From Austropuccinia psidii (taxonomy: Eukaryota > Basidiomycota > Pucciniomycetes > Pucciniales > Sphaerophragmiaceae): a stretch of DNA of 64,000 nucleotides. Every line of letters begins with the position of its first letter. The stretch's first letter is position 1. Under the pieces are notes generated by a model. It ran no database searches and had not been told where the DNA came from. It saw nothing but the letters and a program-made list of their open reading frames with translations. The stretch is from positions 903,501 to 967,500 of the forward strand of contig JALGQZ010000013.1 in assembly GCA_023105745.1 (NCBI GenBank), read 5' to 3'. Below, piece by piece: positions 11,278 through 23,743 of this stretch. The translations under genes and the position numbers were made by a program.

Positions 11278-13304
11278 TGTGAGCCTTTGAGATATGACCA
11301 CATACCCAATAAGGTCACAAAAAAGACTAAGAATAATTATACCTTTAATATAATTATATTAAAATTAATTAGAATAATTATACATTAAAAATAATTACTC
11401 AAATATACAAAAAATACCATAAATTGGTACTAAAATTGGTTTAACTTAAAAACCAATGAATCAACTTGTAAAAAAAATTATACCATTGGATTCCCCATAG
11501 ATAAATACACATATACCATTTTTATGGCATATCTGTAAAGTCAATATTTAAGGAATTATAAGGTATAATACCTTATAAAAACCATAGAAACTTATTTATC
11601 TCAAGAACTAATGAAACAACATGTGAAATAAATTGTACCAGTGGATTCCCCATGAACATCCACACATAAAACAATTAATAAGCTAATTTCCAATGTTAAT
11701 ACTTAAGGAATTATCCTGAATATATGCACTTTTTTGGTCAACGCATATATTCAAGGATCATAGCTATTATCTTCTAAACTATACATGATAGAATGATGAA
11801 CCAAAAATAAAGTTACCACGTAATTACTGTAAGAACACATATATGAACTTTATTTTACAAGTTATAAACAAGGTTAAAACCTATGATGAAATATTGATAA
11901 AAATCAACAGAGCTGTTGACCACTTTGTTGTGAAAGTGCTCCAAACTTAAAAAAAAGTATACATTTGGATTCTACTAGTTCATTTGTGAAGAATGTTGTA
12001 ATTTTTATTATTAAATTCAGGGTATAACCCCCTGAAATCAAGGTTTGAAGTTTAAAATGTTAAATTTCGACAGAAAAGATGAGTTACAAGAAAAATCATC
12101 AAAATTAGAGTTTTGATGATGTAATGAAAAGCTCTTGGCAGCATTACAAGGTTATGTCAGGCTATCAGAATTCACTCTCTGAATCGCTGTAGCGTGTAAA
12201 TCTTAAAAGTTATTGAGGATCAAAGTTTGAGCTTAATTTGAGCAGTTATGATCACATACTGTAACCTTAATTTAAGTTTAACAGTCTTAAGAGTGATAAA
12301 ATTGGTGAATACTATTAGTTTATGATTAAAGTTAATAAAATCCACGAAATTTGGGGTTCTGCCAAGCCTCTGATGTCATCAAACTTAGAGTTATAGTGAT
12401 AACTCTAAATAATGGTGTAATAATGATGTAATATGGTTTGATCATGATGTAATCACCCTCAAACCTTAAAATATTGATCAATTCCAGTGGATATGATCAG
12501 TACACGTCTACTAGAAGCCTGTTGGACTCTAGGAGGGAGGTATTTACTATAAATAGAGCTCTTTTTACTCTATTTTCCCCTCAGACGCATCAAAAACATT
12601 AAATCAATTAAATCAAAGGTAATTTCTTTATTCTTTATATATAAAACTGTTATATTATTAAAGACCAAAGACCACCTTGCTATAATCATCTATTTTGACG
12701 TGATTAAATCATTTATTTAATTGTTTTTGTTGAAAATCTCTCTAAAAACTCATTTCCACTTAAAATCAAGAAAATTAGTAATTTTCTTTATTTTTTATTG
12801 TAAATACAATTTGAAAAAGTTGTATTATATTCTTTTGGCGTAAAATATCTCAAAATTATTATTTTAAGTGTTAAAAGTAGGTTATTTCATCTTATTATAA
12901 TAATTTCTCTCTTATTATTACTCTTAATAATTCTTAATTAATATAAATAGTATTTATATTAATATATAACTTTAATATTAGTAATATTATTGTTATTAAT
13001 TGTTTTTTATTTATAAAAAACAGTTCTTTACGCCTTTATTATTTGTTGGTAACAATAATAAAGAGCTTTATAATATATTAATTATTTTATATTAATATAT
13101 TATTTATAATATTATAATTTCATATAATATTAATTTATATTATTATATTTATTTAATAATATAATATTTTTACGCCATAATAATAATATTTCTTTATTAT
13201 TATTATTATTTTAATCTTATTTATTTTAATTATAAGGACATTCAGAGTACAATAAGTAATAAATTAGTAATTTTTTACTTATTGTTTCATAGTCAAACCT
13301 TACA
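11278..13304 (+). repeat. A2 5' LTR
   Basis: 2027 bp, from TGTGAGCCTTTGAGATATGA to AGTCAAACCTTACA. Only the first dozen or so and the last few bases resemble the A1 LTR, so A1 and A2 are distinct subfamilies. The U5 half is extremely AT-rich. Confidence 0.95.
12548..12555 (+). promoter_or_regulatory. TATA box in A2 5' LTR
   Basis: TATAAATA within CTATAAATAGAGCTC, conserved in the 3' LTR (22982-22989) and in the solo LTR (32708-32715). The start of R is probably near the CCCCTCAGA about 30 bases on. Confidence 0.55.
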
Positions 13305-13306
13305 TT

Positions 13307-13322
13307 TGGGGGCCTGGCCGTG
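13307..13322 (+). promoter_or_regulatory. A2 primer binding site
   Basis: TGGGGGCCTGGCCGTG starts two bases after the LTR end. It is the same as the B2 site except for the last base and differs from the A1 site at a few bases. Confidence 0.6.
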
Positions 13323-13810
13323 ATATTTACTTAAAAGACCTTTAAAAAGATTCTATTTGGGTTTATCCAATAATAAATTATATTTATAATCTTAAAATTA
13401 TATAATAATTTTATATTTTATTGATTTTAAAAGCTATTGAGGCATTTGGAAAGCAATTGTACTGTCTTACACGTGGTTTTTCACATCCTTAGACTTGCAA
13501 GAACTTTCTTTGAGTGACTCTAGTGATTAAAAGAGATATTTTATAAATTAAAAATAATTTTTATTATAATTTAATTTTATAAGAATCATATTCATTTTTT
13601 ATTTTATTCTTTAAAAATAAAAATATACATAAAAAATATTAAAAAATATTAAAAACCAATAAAAAAAGTTATTTTTATTCATTTTTATTCATTTCTTTAT
13701 TTATTTCACTTTTTTAAAGATATAAAAGCAATTTCTACGTGGAAAATTGCCATATCTTGCCAAAAATAACACTTATGATAAAAAGACTTATATTTATTTG
13801 TCTTTTTTAG
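13323..13810 (+). other. A2 leader
   Basis: About 490 bp, very AT-rich, with no convincing ORF. It ends in TTTGTCTTTTTTAG, a strong 3' splice site, at 13810. The open frame starting at 13747 crosses this AG and is used only from 13811. Confidence 0.4.
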
Positions 13811-14728
13811 TGTTTGAAGATAACCCAACAGAAGACAACCAAGCTACTGTTGAGAGATTGGTGGAAGAAACTTGTCAAAGTTCTCCAACACCAGTTATCA
13901 CCAAAAGAAAGAAAGCTAAGAAATTAGACTTTCCAGGGCCCACCATTCAAGACTCTGAAGGTGAGCACCTCTTTTTAAATTGCCATAAAAGAATTTTATT
14001 CTAAAATACTTTTATTTTTTCTTATTCTTTAATTATGACTACCAGAAGAGGTTCCCAATACTCCATCCAATCAGATGGAGCTGGACTCAGAAGTAGAATT
14101 GATCCCTCAAAAGGGAAAAGAAAGGGCAATATCCCCAGTGGAACAGAATCCACACAAGGAAGTGCCTTATCCCAAAGGCAAGTCCCAGAAATGCCCATGA
14201 TATCTGTGCCTGAATTGGAACTAAGTATGAGTAACTCAAATAGGTACAAATCACATTCAGAGGGCTCAAATAGACATCTACATGAGCCAGTACAAGCAGT
14301 ATTACACAGTATACAAGGACAAAGACTGGGAAATGCTGCCTCAAATACACCAAGGAGTGATGAACTCCTGGCACATCCTGAAAAAGTTCCTCAAAGAGGA
14401 GGAGATAGTGAAATACTCCAATGGATGGAATCCACTGTCATCCAAACCTCAAATCAAAAAAATCAAGGATTATCATGCCAAAAACAGGGAGGCAACCAAG
14501 GAAGAAGCCCCAGTAGCCTCTACCAGCAAGCCTCAAGCCAACCCACTTCCCCAAGAAGGGAAGAAGAACAAGAAAAAGCATTGGAGGAAACCATACTCCC
14601 CAAGCTACAGAATCCCAAGAATCCAAAAGGATGCCATGGACAATGTTTTCAACATGGCCAGAACCTTGATGGAATTCAAGGACAAGGAAGAGCAAAGAAT
14701 GAGACAACCTCATTTCCCAAAGAAATAA
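13811..14728 (+). pseudogene. A2 ORF1, spliced N-terminal Gag-like protein
   Basis: Exon 1 is 13811-13960 (EDNPTEDNQATVERL...). The intron is 13961-14045 (GTGAGC...ACCAG, 85 bases). Exon 2 enters frame 2. Three stops in that frame (TGA 14198, TAA 14222, TGA 14228) break it; it then runs open from about 14231 to TAA 14726. The block YRIPRIQKDAMDNVFNMAR is nearly the same as in A1, and WHILKKFLKEEE and YSNGWNPL align with the A1 NGWHPL region. A long overlap with the gag frame (-1) exists. Matrix-like role inferred from position only. Confidence 0.6.
13961..14045 (+). other. GT-AG intron in A2 ORF1
   Basis: 85 bases, donor TGAAG|GTGAGC, acceptor GACTACCAG. It interrupts a codon after its first base, like the equivalent introns in A1 and B1. 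Confidence 0.55.
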
Positions 14729-15924
14729 CCTTGTCCAAAGATGTTGTAAATACTTTAACAGAAATTAAAAATAGTATATTACCTCTAAAAGAAATTAAAG
14801 ACAGTTTATTATCACTACAAGAAATAAATAATAATTTATCTTCTTTAACAAAAATTGTTGTGCAAAACAAGAAAGAAATTGACAACATTAAGTTTATTGT
14901 TGAAAATAATAAACCAAAGAATTTAATTGACAATACTCAAAAATTAATACAAGGACAACAAGAATTGTATAAATACATAAAAGATATCAAAGACAAGACT
15001 TTGACAATCAATTATGATGTGAGTATTGACAATCTTACAGAAAAATTAAATAAATTAAGCATTTCTGTAGAAAAATTTGAAGAAAAGACTTCATCACACC
15101 AAAAATTACTTTTGGACCATGTGGAAAAAAGTGATGAAGCAAGAATGCATCTGAAAGATGATATTCAAAGTGAAATAAGGCTTATTACAGAAAAAATGGA
15201 TAAAATTAATGAGGCTAATTTAAATATGTCAAAGTTATCAACACCATTTTCTCATATAAGAAGCCCTGTTAAAACAAAAGAATAATTGTCAAATCCTTTC
15301 ATAACAGACTTGAGTCATCAAGACAACAACCAAGTCTTAATGAAAGAAGCACCTCAATTGAAGGAATGGCCAACATTCACAGGAGAAGGTGAATATGACC
15401 ACATGTCATTTATTAAAACACTCGACATGTTACAAGAAGACTATGCCATACCAGATGAATTAATCACTGCAAGATTACATTCATTGTTTGAGAAATCTGC
15501 AAAAAGATGGTATTATGGCATAAGACAAACAAATGGTAAAAATACCTGGTCTTGGTGGAAACAAGAAATAATCACCAAGTGGGCAAATGATGCCTGGAGG
15601 TATAAGATAGAAAATGCATTTGAAAACTCTTTCTTTGACCCAGAGAAAGATAAACCTTTAACTTGGTTCTTAAAACAAGTTGAAAGGCTTAATGCACTGT
15701 ACCCAGAAATGTCACAGAAGATGGTACATATGAAAATACTTAAAAAATGTGGAGGGGAACTAGAACATGCCCTAAGAAGCAGGTGTATAGAACCATGCTC
15801 CACAGAAGAGTATATAAATGCACTAGAAGATATAGTGACAAGGACAAAAATTGGCAGGAATTGGAAAAAATTGGACATTAAAAGCCCAAATAAACCATTT
15901 ATCAAAAAAGATAAGTCAAAATAA
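14729..15924 (+). pseudogene. A2 Gag (coiled coil and capsid) with one internal stop
   Basis: The frame is open from 14035, overlapping ORF1, and becomes conserved Gag after the ORF1 stop at 14728. It has a long Lys/Glu/Ile/Asn-rich coiled-coil region to 15282, then TAA at 15283-15285. The capsid follows with LKEWPTFTGEGEYDHMSF, TWSWWKQEIITKWANDAW and GGELEHALRS, and a TAA at 15922-15924. The first stop has no counterpart in A1 and is a mutation. The second lies just before the zinc knuckle, close to where A1 also has a stop. Everything stays in one frame with pol. Confidence 0.75.
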
Positions 15925-18900
15925 TCCTTTAAGCCCAATACATCCAACAATAATGAGCAAAGAAAATGCCATAAATGTGGAAATATTGGACACTTAGCCA
16001 ATAATTGCCTTAAAAAAGCAAAGATTAATGAAATTGTGGAAACAGAGAGCCACAATGACAAAGAAGAGGAATCTGACTCTGAAAAAGAGTCAGAAGAGTC
16101 AGAAAGCTCTGAAAGTGATGAAATCAATATAATTAATGCACAAATTAATAATATTGATATAATTTATGAAGTACTGGATGTTAACTCAAACTTGCCACAA
16201 GTTGGAACATCTGACACAAATCTGACAAACATACAAGATGCCAAAATGTATAGAACCAAACCTGCAAGAGGAATGGGATATACAGCTGGAAAATCAAGTA
16301 TTAGTATTGTTATGGTTGATAACCAAGAAGGAAAGGTTAACTTGGATACAGGAGCATATTGCACTTGTGTTGGCAAAAGTTATTTAAAAACCATTGTCCC
16401 AGACTGGCAAGAAAAACTTATGCCAATACAAGGTGTCAAATTTAGTAGTGCAAGTGAGAGCATGCAGCCCCTTGGAATAATTGATTTAACACTAATTTTT
16501 CCTCATCCCTCACAATGTGTCAGAATCAAAGTAGAGTTTGTAGTAATGGACAACTTTACTAGTAATCATTTCATACTTGGAAATGACTACTTATCAATCT
16601 ATGGTATAGATATCTCCAACCAAAAGGATAGATATTTTACCATAGGAGATAATAAAAGACAAAAGTTTGGATTCTTAAATAACAAAAAACAAATCACAGT
16701 TATTAAGAATGAGGAAAAAATTCCAGAAAAAGAACTTTTTATATCTGAACGACTCAAAGAGGCAGAATTCAATCAAGAATTAACAGAAAAAATGAAAGAA
16801 AAATTGATTGACCTCTTATTTAAGTATAAAAATGCCTTTGCAACTGACAAAGAGCCACTAGGTGCCATAATTGGACATGAAGTGGATATAATTCTTAATG
16901 TAGAAAAACCTTACCCACCTTTATTAAGAAGACCTGCTTATCCAGCCAGTCCAAGAGCTAGAGAAGCCCTAGAGGTGCACATTAAAGAATTAATGGACCT
17001 TGGAGTATTAAGAAAGGTTGGGCATAATGAACAAGTAGAAGTTACTACACCTGTCATTATAACTTGGCATAATGGAAAATCAAGGATGGTAGGAGACTTC
17101 AGAGCCCTGAATACCTATACCATTCCAGACATATATCCAATACCCAGAATCCATGAGACATTGACCCAATTGTCACAAGCTAAGTTCATCACAGCTATGG
17201 ATGCTCTTAAGGGTTTTCATCAAAATGTCTTAACAGACAATGCCAAGAAACTACTAAGAATAATAGTCCATTGTGGAATTTTTGAATACTTAAGAATGCC
17301 ATTTGGGATAAAAAATGCACCTTCCCATTATCAAAGAATGATGAATACCATATTTCCTGAAGAATTATCAGAAGGATGGTTAATAATCTACATTGATGAT
17401 ATCATAGTTTGCTCAGAAACTTGGGAAAATCACCTGACAAGACTAGAAAGGGTACTACAGAAAATAGTCCAAGTAAATATGAAAATTTCATTGAAAAAGT
17501 GTCATTTTGCATATAGTGAATTAAAAGCCCTAGGACATGTAGTATCTGGACTTAGTCTAGGCATAGACAAAAATAAAGTAGCAGCAGTACTACTTAAAAC
17601 AATGCCTCAAACTAACAAAAAAATGCAATCATTTCTAGGATTTGCTGGTTACTATAGACAGCATATAAAGGACTTTGCAAAGATTGCTAAATCCTTGTAT
17701 AAGCTATGTGACCAACAAACAGTCTATGAGATGACAGAAGAAAGAGTCAAGGCATATGAAGAATTGAAAAATTCTTTAACAAATGCCCCATTTCTTCTAA
17801 TGCCAGATTGGAAACTACCTTTCAAACTGTACATTGATGCTTGTGGAGAAGGACTAGGTGCTGCACTTCACCAAACACAAATTATCAATGATAAACCAGT
17901 GGAAGGACCAATTTGTTTCATTTCAAGGCAAATAAAGCCAACAGAAGCAAGGTATGGAGCAAGCCAAATGGAATGCTTATGCTTAGTGTGGGCTTTAGAA
18001 AAACTGCATTATTATTTGGATGGCACAGTATTTGATGTAATCACAGACTGTAATGCTGTGAAATCACTATTAAATATGAAGACTCCAAATAGACATATGC
18101 TGAGATGGCAAATTGCTATCCAAGAATATAGAGGAAATATGACTATTGTTCATAAATCTGGAAATATTCATAAAAATGTAGATGGTCTTAGCAGATGTCC
18201 TCTAGCAAATACCCCTGACAATCCAGCATGGGTACCACAAGAAGAGCACCATATAGAAGGAATATGTGTTACAGACATTGGCACAGAATTCTTTAACCAA
18301 GTTAAAGAAAGCTATAAGACAGACAAAAATTGCCATATCTTAAGCCAACTTCTAATGAAAGACTGCAAAGATCCATCACTTTCATCAAAACTAGATGAAA
18401 TATGGAAAAAGGCATATGATGAAGGAAGATTCCACCTCCTTGATGGAATCCTTTACCATAGAACAAAACACACATGTGTTATGGCCTTAACAGATAGAAC
18501 ACTAATAAACACTATTTTACATGAGTGTCATGATAGTGTTGCATCTGGACATCTCTCAGAAGATAGGACACTAGAGAGGGTGAAAACCTGCTCTTGGTGG
18601 CCAAATTGGAAGAAAGATGTTGCAGAGTACTGCCAAACCTGTGACAGATGCCAAAAAGCCAACAGAGCCACAGGAAAGAAATTTGGAATGATGATCCAAA
18701 TCCAAGAACCAAAATCCCCATGGGAAATAGTTCATATGGATTGGGTAACAGCCTTACCTCCAGGAGGAGACAGGAGTTATAATGCATGTCTAGTGTTAGT
18801 TGACAGGTACAGTAAAGCTCCCATGTTCTTACCATGTCATAAAGATGACACAGCTATGGATACAGCCATAATGATATGGAATAAAGTCATTAGCCACACA

Positions 18901-19833
18901 GGCTTATTCCAAAATATCATAAGTGACAGAGACCCAAAGTTCACTTCAGCATTATGGACAAATCTCCATAGCTTGTTTGGGACAAAGTTATCATTCTCAA
19001 CAGCTTATCATCCTCAAACTGATGGTTTAGCAGAAAGAATGATACAGACCCTAGAGGATATGATCAGAAGATTCTGTGCTTATGGGCTAGAATTCAAAGA
19101 TTCTGATGGTTTTACCCATGATTGGTGTACACTAATACCAGCACTTGAACTGGCATATAAGACATCAATCCATTCTTCTACTGGCAAAACACCAGCAATG
19201 CTAGAGAAAGGTTGGAATCCAAGACTTCCTTATGATACCCTCAAAAAGGACTTAGTGGATATACATCCAACAGCAAGCAGTTTCAAGATAATGCTTGACA
19301 AAGCAAGACACCATGCAAACAGATGCATGCAAGATTCTTTTAAATATGCAAAAGAAAGATGGGATAAAAGTCATAAGCCACCTGACTTCAAAATAGGGGA
19401 CTTGGTTTTAGTATCAACCCTTAATTTCAATAACATAAAAGGCCCAAAGAAATTGAAAGATTCCTTTGCAGGACCATTTATGATAAAAGCACTTCATGGA
19501 CCCAATTCTGTGCAATTAGAGCTCACAGGTGAACTAATGAACAAACACCCAACTTTCCCTGTAAGTCTGATAAAACCTTACAGTTCAAGTGACAAGGAGT
19601 TATTTCCACTAAGAAATAAACCCCCACTTGAGATTCCCCCCTTGGAGGAAGGAGAGGAAAAGAAAATAGTAAAAGTCCTTAAAGAAAGAAGGACAAGAAA
19701 CAAAAAAGAAAGGGAATACCTTGTAAGGTATAGAAATTCAACTCAAGAAGATGAATGGCTACTTGAGAAAGATATAACAAATGCTGATAAATTACTAAGA
19801 AGGTTCAGACATGAAAGAAAACCTGAAAAATAA
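15925..19833 (+). CDS. A2 NC-Pol polyprotein: zinc knuckle, protease, RT, RNase H, integrase, chromodomain
   Basis: One open frame; the first ATG is at 16036 (1265 aa), and the knuckle [14 protein letters not shown] lies in frame before it (15961-16002). The protease has [10 protein letters not shown] (about residue 105). RT has [14 protein letters not shown] (about 452) and the RNase H acidic set [21 protein letters not shown]. Integrase has an HHCC region ([20 protein letters not shown]) and D-D-35-E ([25 protein letters not shown]). A GPF motif ([12 protein letters not shown]) and a C-terminal chromodomain-like end ([16 protein letters not shown]) follow. All catalytic residues are present, so this pol looks enzymatically intact. 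It makes and integrates the cDNA copy; the chromodomain probably binds modified histone H3. Confidence 0.93.
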   Translation, partial: SFKPNTSNNNEQRKCHKCGNIGHLANNCLKKAKINEIVETESHNDKEEESDSEKESEESESSESDEINIINAQINNIDIIYEVLDVNSNLPQVGTSDTNLTNIQDAKMYRTKPARGMGYTAGKSSISIVMVDNQEGKVNLDTGAYCTCVGKSYLKTIVPDWQEKLMPIQGVKFSSASESMQPLGIIDLTLIFPHPSQCVRIKVEFVVMDNFTSNHFILGNDYLSIYGIDISNQKDRYFTIGDNKRQKFGFLNNKKQITVIKNEEKIPEKELFISERLKEAEFNQELTEKMKEKLIDLLFKYKNAFATDKEPLGAIIGHEVDIILNVEKPYPPLLRRPAYPASPRAREALEVHIKELMDLGVLRKVGHNEQVEVTTPVIITWHNGKSRMVGDFRALNTYTIPDIYPIPRIHETLTQLSQAKFITAMDALKGFHQNVLTDNAKKLLRIIVHCGIFEYLRMPFGIKNAPSHYQRMMNTIFPEELSEGWLIIYIDDIIVCSETWENHLTRLERVLQKIVQVNMKISLKKCHFAYSELKALGHVVSGLSLGIDKNKVAAVLLKTMPQTNKKMQSFLGFAGYYRQHIKDFAKIAKSLYKLCDQQTVYEMTEERVKAYEELKNSLTNAPFLLMPDWKLPFKLYIDACGEGLGAALHQTQIINDKPVEGPICFISRQIKPTEARYGASQMECLCLVWALEKLHYYLDGTVFDVITDCNAVKSLLNMKTPNRHMLRWQIAIQEYRGNMTIVHKSGNIHKNVDGLSRCPLANTPDNPAWVPQEEHHIEGICVTDIGTEFFNQVKESYKTDKNCHILSQLLMKDCKDPSLSSKLDEIWKKAYDEGRFHLLDGILYHRTKHTCVMALTDRTLINTILHECHDSVASGHLSEDRTLERVKTCSWWPNWKKDVAEYCQTCDRCQKANRATGKKFGMMIQIQEPKSPWEIVHMDWVTALPPGGDRSYNACLVLVDRYSKAPMFLPCHKDDTAMDTAIMIWNKVISHTGLFQNIISDRDPKFTSALWTNLHSLFGTKLSFSTAYHPQTDGLAERMIQTLEDMIRRFCAYGLEFKDSDGFTHDWCTLIPALELAYKTSIHSSTGKTPAMLEKGWNPRLPYDTLKKDLVDIHPTASSFKIMLDKARHHANRCMQDSFKYAKERWDKSHKPPDFKIGDLVLVSTLNFNNIKGPKKLKDSFAGPFMIKALHGPNSVQLELTGELMNKHPTFPVSLIKPYSSSDKELFPLRNKPPLEIPPLEEGEEKKIVKVLKERRTRNKKEREYLVRYRNSTQEDEWLLEKDITNADKLLRRFRHERKPEK

Positions 19834-19943
19834 AAAGTTAAGCATTATTGAGCTTCAAGACTAACAAAGTCTATTGAAGAGGTAGGACAGTGGATGATAC
19901 CCTAATCACATATATCAGATTGTGGTACAATCTTTTTTGGTGG
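19834..19943 (+). other. A2 3' UTR, left part
   Basis: Non-coding sequence between the pol stop and solo LTR D. Its end, GGTACAATCTTTTTTGGTGG, matches the corresponding 3' UTR of element C, which lacks the insertion. Confidence 0.6.
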
Positions 19944-21700
19944 TGTGGAACTCCTTTTAGTGTGGGATTGGATAAGGCAGTCCTTGAGGGGGAAATCACA
20001 GGTAAACAGTTTTGAATTGCTGAATTAATCCTGTAACCAAGGGTGCTAATGGTTTTTTAGCTGCCCCTCTGAATATACTAAACAATCTCCCTACAGAGCG
20101 CACAAATCAATATTTAAGATTGTGGCTTTACAACTAGAGAAGACTTTTCAGCAGTCTCTATCAGACCTATTCAATAATCAGACTAATGATAAAATAATAA
20201 TAATTTTAAATAAATAAATTTGTAGTTGATTTCAAGATAATAAGATAGTAATTGAGTAGATAAATAATAGATATAATAGTACTGAGTGGTGATTTTCAGT
20301 TGTTTTCTTTGTTGAAGGTACTTTGTTTAATGGATAATAGCTCAATATGAGAAAATTTAGTAATTGTGATAATATAATAATATTGTTTGATATTTTAAAT
20401 AGTTTTAGTTGATAAATAATTTTGATAATAAGTTAAATGTATTTTGTAATAATAATAATAGTGATATAGATTTTCTTCTATTGAGAAGAGTATAATATAA
20501 ATATTTTGTTGAATATGAGTGTTCCATAGTAAGGGATGAATAATTATTCTCCTTCTTGGTATATAATTATTTGCATGAGGAAAGAGGAGAAAAATGAGAG
20601 AGAGAGGCCTCCTTTTATGTTGTGAGAAGTTCCCATGGGCTCTCCATGTAAAGTGTTATTCTTGCCCTTGAGGTAATTTTGCTGGTGTAGATTTTTTGTA
20701 ACAAAAGTCAGATGACCTATCTGCTACACTGTATTAGTAATCTTGCACAGCCTTGAGAGATTAATGCTAGTTTGTAAAATTGAGAATGGTGTCATATGAC
20801 TGAGATATATTTTCCATTTGTTTGGTCAAAATGAAGGTTGAGATGTTTTTCTTGGTGGGGATTTTGATAAAAATATCAGGTGACTTCTCTTTTGCACTGC
20901 TTTAGTCAGCTTGCATAGCCTTGAGGAATTAATGCTGGTGAGTTAAGGATGAAGGTGGTGTCATGTGAATAAGCCCCTGTATAATTTGTTTGTAAGATTT
21001 ATCTAGTTCCAGGTGATCATGCTGTGTAATGTGGGGATATCTTGGGTTTTAATTCTTGATTACTGTAATTGCTGTGTGGTTTACAGTTTAGTGTATTCCC
21101 CTTGCATGCAGCTAGTTGAATTTCAATTAAGTTGAATTTTAATAATCCTGACGCTGTGTACTGTACAGATCTTATGCATCTGGACTGCATAAGTCTTATT
21201 TGGGCTCCTGTATTGTTTTGTAATTTTTTAAGTTTTTTAGTGGCTTTTCCCATGTATTGAGTTGAATTGGATACTGTCATGTGATCCTTGTGTCACATGA
21301 ACTGTATTTGGTTACTGTGATTCTTAGTAATATAATCTTCTTGATGGATTTAGAGTGGATATAATGTTACAATGTTACTTTTCCCATGTAATTTTGAGTT
21401 TCTGTTTGTATTAAGCCTATTGTTGATTCTGTAAGGCTTATATGTAGGTTTTCTTGTATAATTCCATAAGATTGGATTCCCCTATTATTTATTTGATTGT
21501 AGAAATATGTTGATTATTTCAATTCTGAATGCCAAATCTTCCATTCCTCCCTACTATTGATGTTATTCCTGAGTGTGTGTGATCTTTAATCATGTCCTTT
21601 GAGTGGTGATTTCCTGAATTAGTCATTGGGATATTGATTTTCCAACTTTTAATTTCCAAAAAAATTTCTTGAAACTGGTAAAAAGGTATGGAATACCACA
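19944..21700. mobile_element. Solo LTR D inside the A2 3' UTR
   Basis: 1757 bp beginning TGTGGAACTCC and ending GGAATACCACA (imperfect 11-bp inverted ends, TG...CA). It is flanked by a 4-bp duplication GTGG (19940-19943, 21701-21704). Element C shows the empty site in its own 3' UTR (minus strand ...TTTTGGTGGTAGGGAATGTGAG at about 51358-51382). No coding content. An internal degenerate duplication of about 155 bp lies at about 20675-20995. The LTR family differs from A, B, C and E. Confidence 0.65.
20675..20995. repeat. Degenerate tandem duplication inside LTR D
   Basis: Two adjacent units of about 155-160 bp share TGCACAGCCTTGAG / TGCATAGCCTTGAG, ATTAATGCTRG, GGTGTCATRTGA and AATTTGTTTG in the same order. 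Confidence 0.55.
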
Positions 21701-21711
21701 GTGGTAGGGAA
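21701..21711 (+). promoter_or_regulatory. A2 polypurine tract (weak)
   Basis: GTGGTAGGGAA lies directly before the 3' LTR. Element C has the same GGTGGTAGGGAA at its LTR edge. It is less purine-pure than the A1 tract. Confidence 0.45.
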
Positions 21712-23738
21712 TGTGAGCCTTTGAGATATGACCACATACCCAATAAGGTCACAAAAAAGACTCAGAATAATTATACCTTTAATATAATTATATTAAAATT
21801 AATTAGAATAATTATACATTAAAAATAATTACTCAAATATACAAAAAATACCATAAACTGGTACTAAAATTGGTTTAACTTAAAAACCAATGAATCAACT
21901 TGTAAAACAAATTATACCATTGGATTCCCCATAGAAAAATACACATATACCATTTTTATGGCATATCTGTAAAGTCAATATTTAAGGAATTATAAGGTAT
22001 AATACCTTATAAAAACCATAAAAACTTATTTATCTCAAGAACTAATGAAACAACATGTGAAATAAATTGTACCAGTGGATTTCCCATGAAAGTCCACACA
22101 TAAAACAATTAATAAGCTAATTTCCAATGTTAATACTTAAGGAATTATCCTGAATATATGCACTTTTTTGGTCAACGCATATATTCAAGGATCATAGCTA
22201 TTATCTTCTAAACTATACATGATAGAATGATGAACCAAAAATAAAGTTACCACGTAATTACTGTAAGAACACATATATGAACTTTATTTTACAAGTTATA
22301 AACAAGGTTAAAACCTATGATGAAATATTGATAAAAATCAACAGAGCTGTTGACCACTTTGTTGTGAAAGTGCTCCAAACTTAAAAAAAAGTATACAGTT
22401 GGATTCTACTAGTTCATTCGTGAAGAATGATGTAATTTTTATTATTAAATTCAGGGTATAACCCCCTGAAATCAAGGTTTGAAGTTTAAAATGTTAAATT
22501 TCGACAGAAAAGATGAGTTACAAGAAAAATCATCAAAATTAGAGTTTTGATTATGTAATGAAAAGCTCTTGGCAGCATAATAAGGTTATGTCAGGCTATC
22601 AGAATTCACTCTCTGAATTGCTGTAGCGTGTAAATCTTAAAAGTTATTGAGGATCAAAGTTTGAGCTTAATTTGAGCAGCTATGATCACATACTGTAACC
22701 TTAATTTAAGTTTAACAGTCTTAAGAGTGATAAAATGGGTGAATACTATTAGTTTATGATTAAAACTAATAAAATCCACGAAATTTGGGGTTCTGCCAAG
22801 CCTCTGATGTCATCAAACTTAGAGTTATAGTGATAACTCTAAATAATGGTGTAATAATGATGTAATATGGTTTGATCATGATGTAATCACCCTCAAACCT
22901 TAAAATATTGATCAATTCCAGTGGATATGATCAGTACACGTCTACTAGAAGCCTGTTGGACTCTAGTAGGGAGGTATTTACTATAAATAGAGCTCTTTTT
23001 ACTCTATTTTCCCCTCAGACGCATCAAAAACATTAAATCAATTAAATCAAAGGTAATTTCTTTATTCTTTATATATAAAACTGTTATATTATTAAAGACC
23101 AAAGACCACCTTGCTATAATCATCTATTTTGACGTGATTAAATCATTTATTTAATTGTTTTTGTTAAAAATCTCTCTAAAAACTCATTTCCACGTAAAAT
23201 CAAGAAAATTAGTAATTTTCTTTATTTTTTATTGTAAATACAATTTGAAAAAGTTGTATTATATTCTTTTGGCGTAAAATATCTCAAAATTATTATTTTA
23301 AGTGTTAAAAGTAGGTTATTTCATCTTATTATAATAATTTCTCTCTTATTATTACTCTTAATAATTCTTAATTAATATAAATAGTATTTATATTAATATA
23401 TAACTTTAATATTAGTAATATTATTGTTATTAATTGTTTTTTATTTATAAAAAACAGTTTTTTACGCCTTTATTATTTGTTGGTAACAATAATAAAGAGC
23501 TTTATAATATATTGATTATTTTATATTAATATATTATTTATAATATTATAATTTCATATAATATTAATTTATATTATTATATTTATTTAATAATATAGTA
23601 TTTTTATGCCATAATAATAATATTTCTTTATTATTATTATTATTTTAATCTTATTTATTTTAATTATAAGGACATTCAGAGTACAATAAGTAATAAATTA
23701 GTAATTTTTTACTTATTGTTTCATAGTCAAACCTTACA
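21712..23738 (+). repeat. A2 3' LTR
   Basis: 2027 bp, the same length as the 5' LTR, with about 26 substitutions by eye. It is followed by AAGTT and the resumption of A1 RNase H. Confidence 0.95.
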
Positions 23739-23743
23739 AAGTT
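23739..23743. repeat. Target-site duplication aagtt (right of A2)
   Basis: The right copy of the 5-bp duplication made by A2 integration. Confidence 0.95.

Larger units (their letters stand above)
11278..23738 (+). mobile_element. Element A2, nearly complete LTR retrotransposon
   Basis: 12461 bp including the 1.76-kb solo LTR D. It has LTRs of equal length (2027 bp each) and a 5-bp duplication (AAGTT) inside A1 RNase H. I count about 26 LTR substitutions by eye (about 1.3%). Order: 5' LTR, PBS, leader, ORF1 (spliced), gag, NC-PR-RT-RH-INT-chromodomain, 3' UTR with solo LTR D, PPT, 3' LTR. Pol is open over 1265 codons. The breaks are stops in ORF1 and two TAA codons in gag. Confidence 0.95.

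Noticed and set aside
12950..13250. Extreme AT stretch as a centromere or replication-origin candidate
   Set aside because: It is part of the A2 LTR and recurs in the 3' LTR and in a solo LTR, so it is element sequence.
14713..14719. T TTC CCA as a -1 slippery site in A2
   Set aside because: It fits X XXY YYZ formally, but CCC is a poor slip codon and A1 lacks it at this place.
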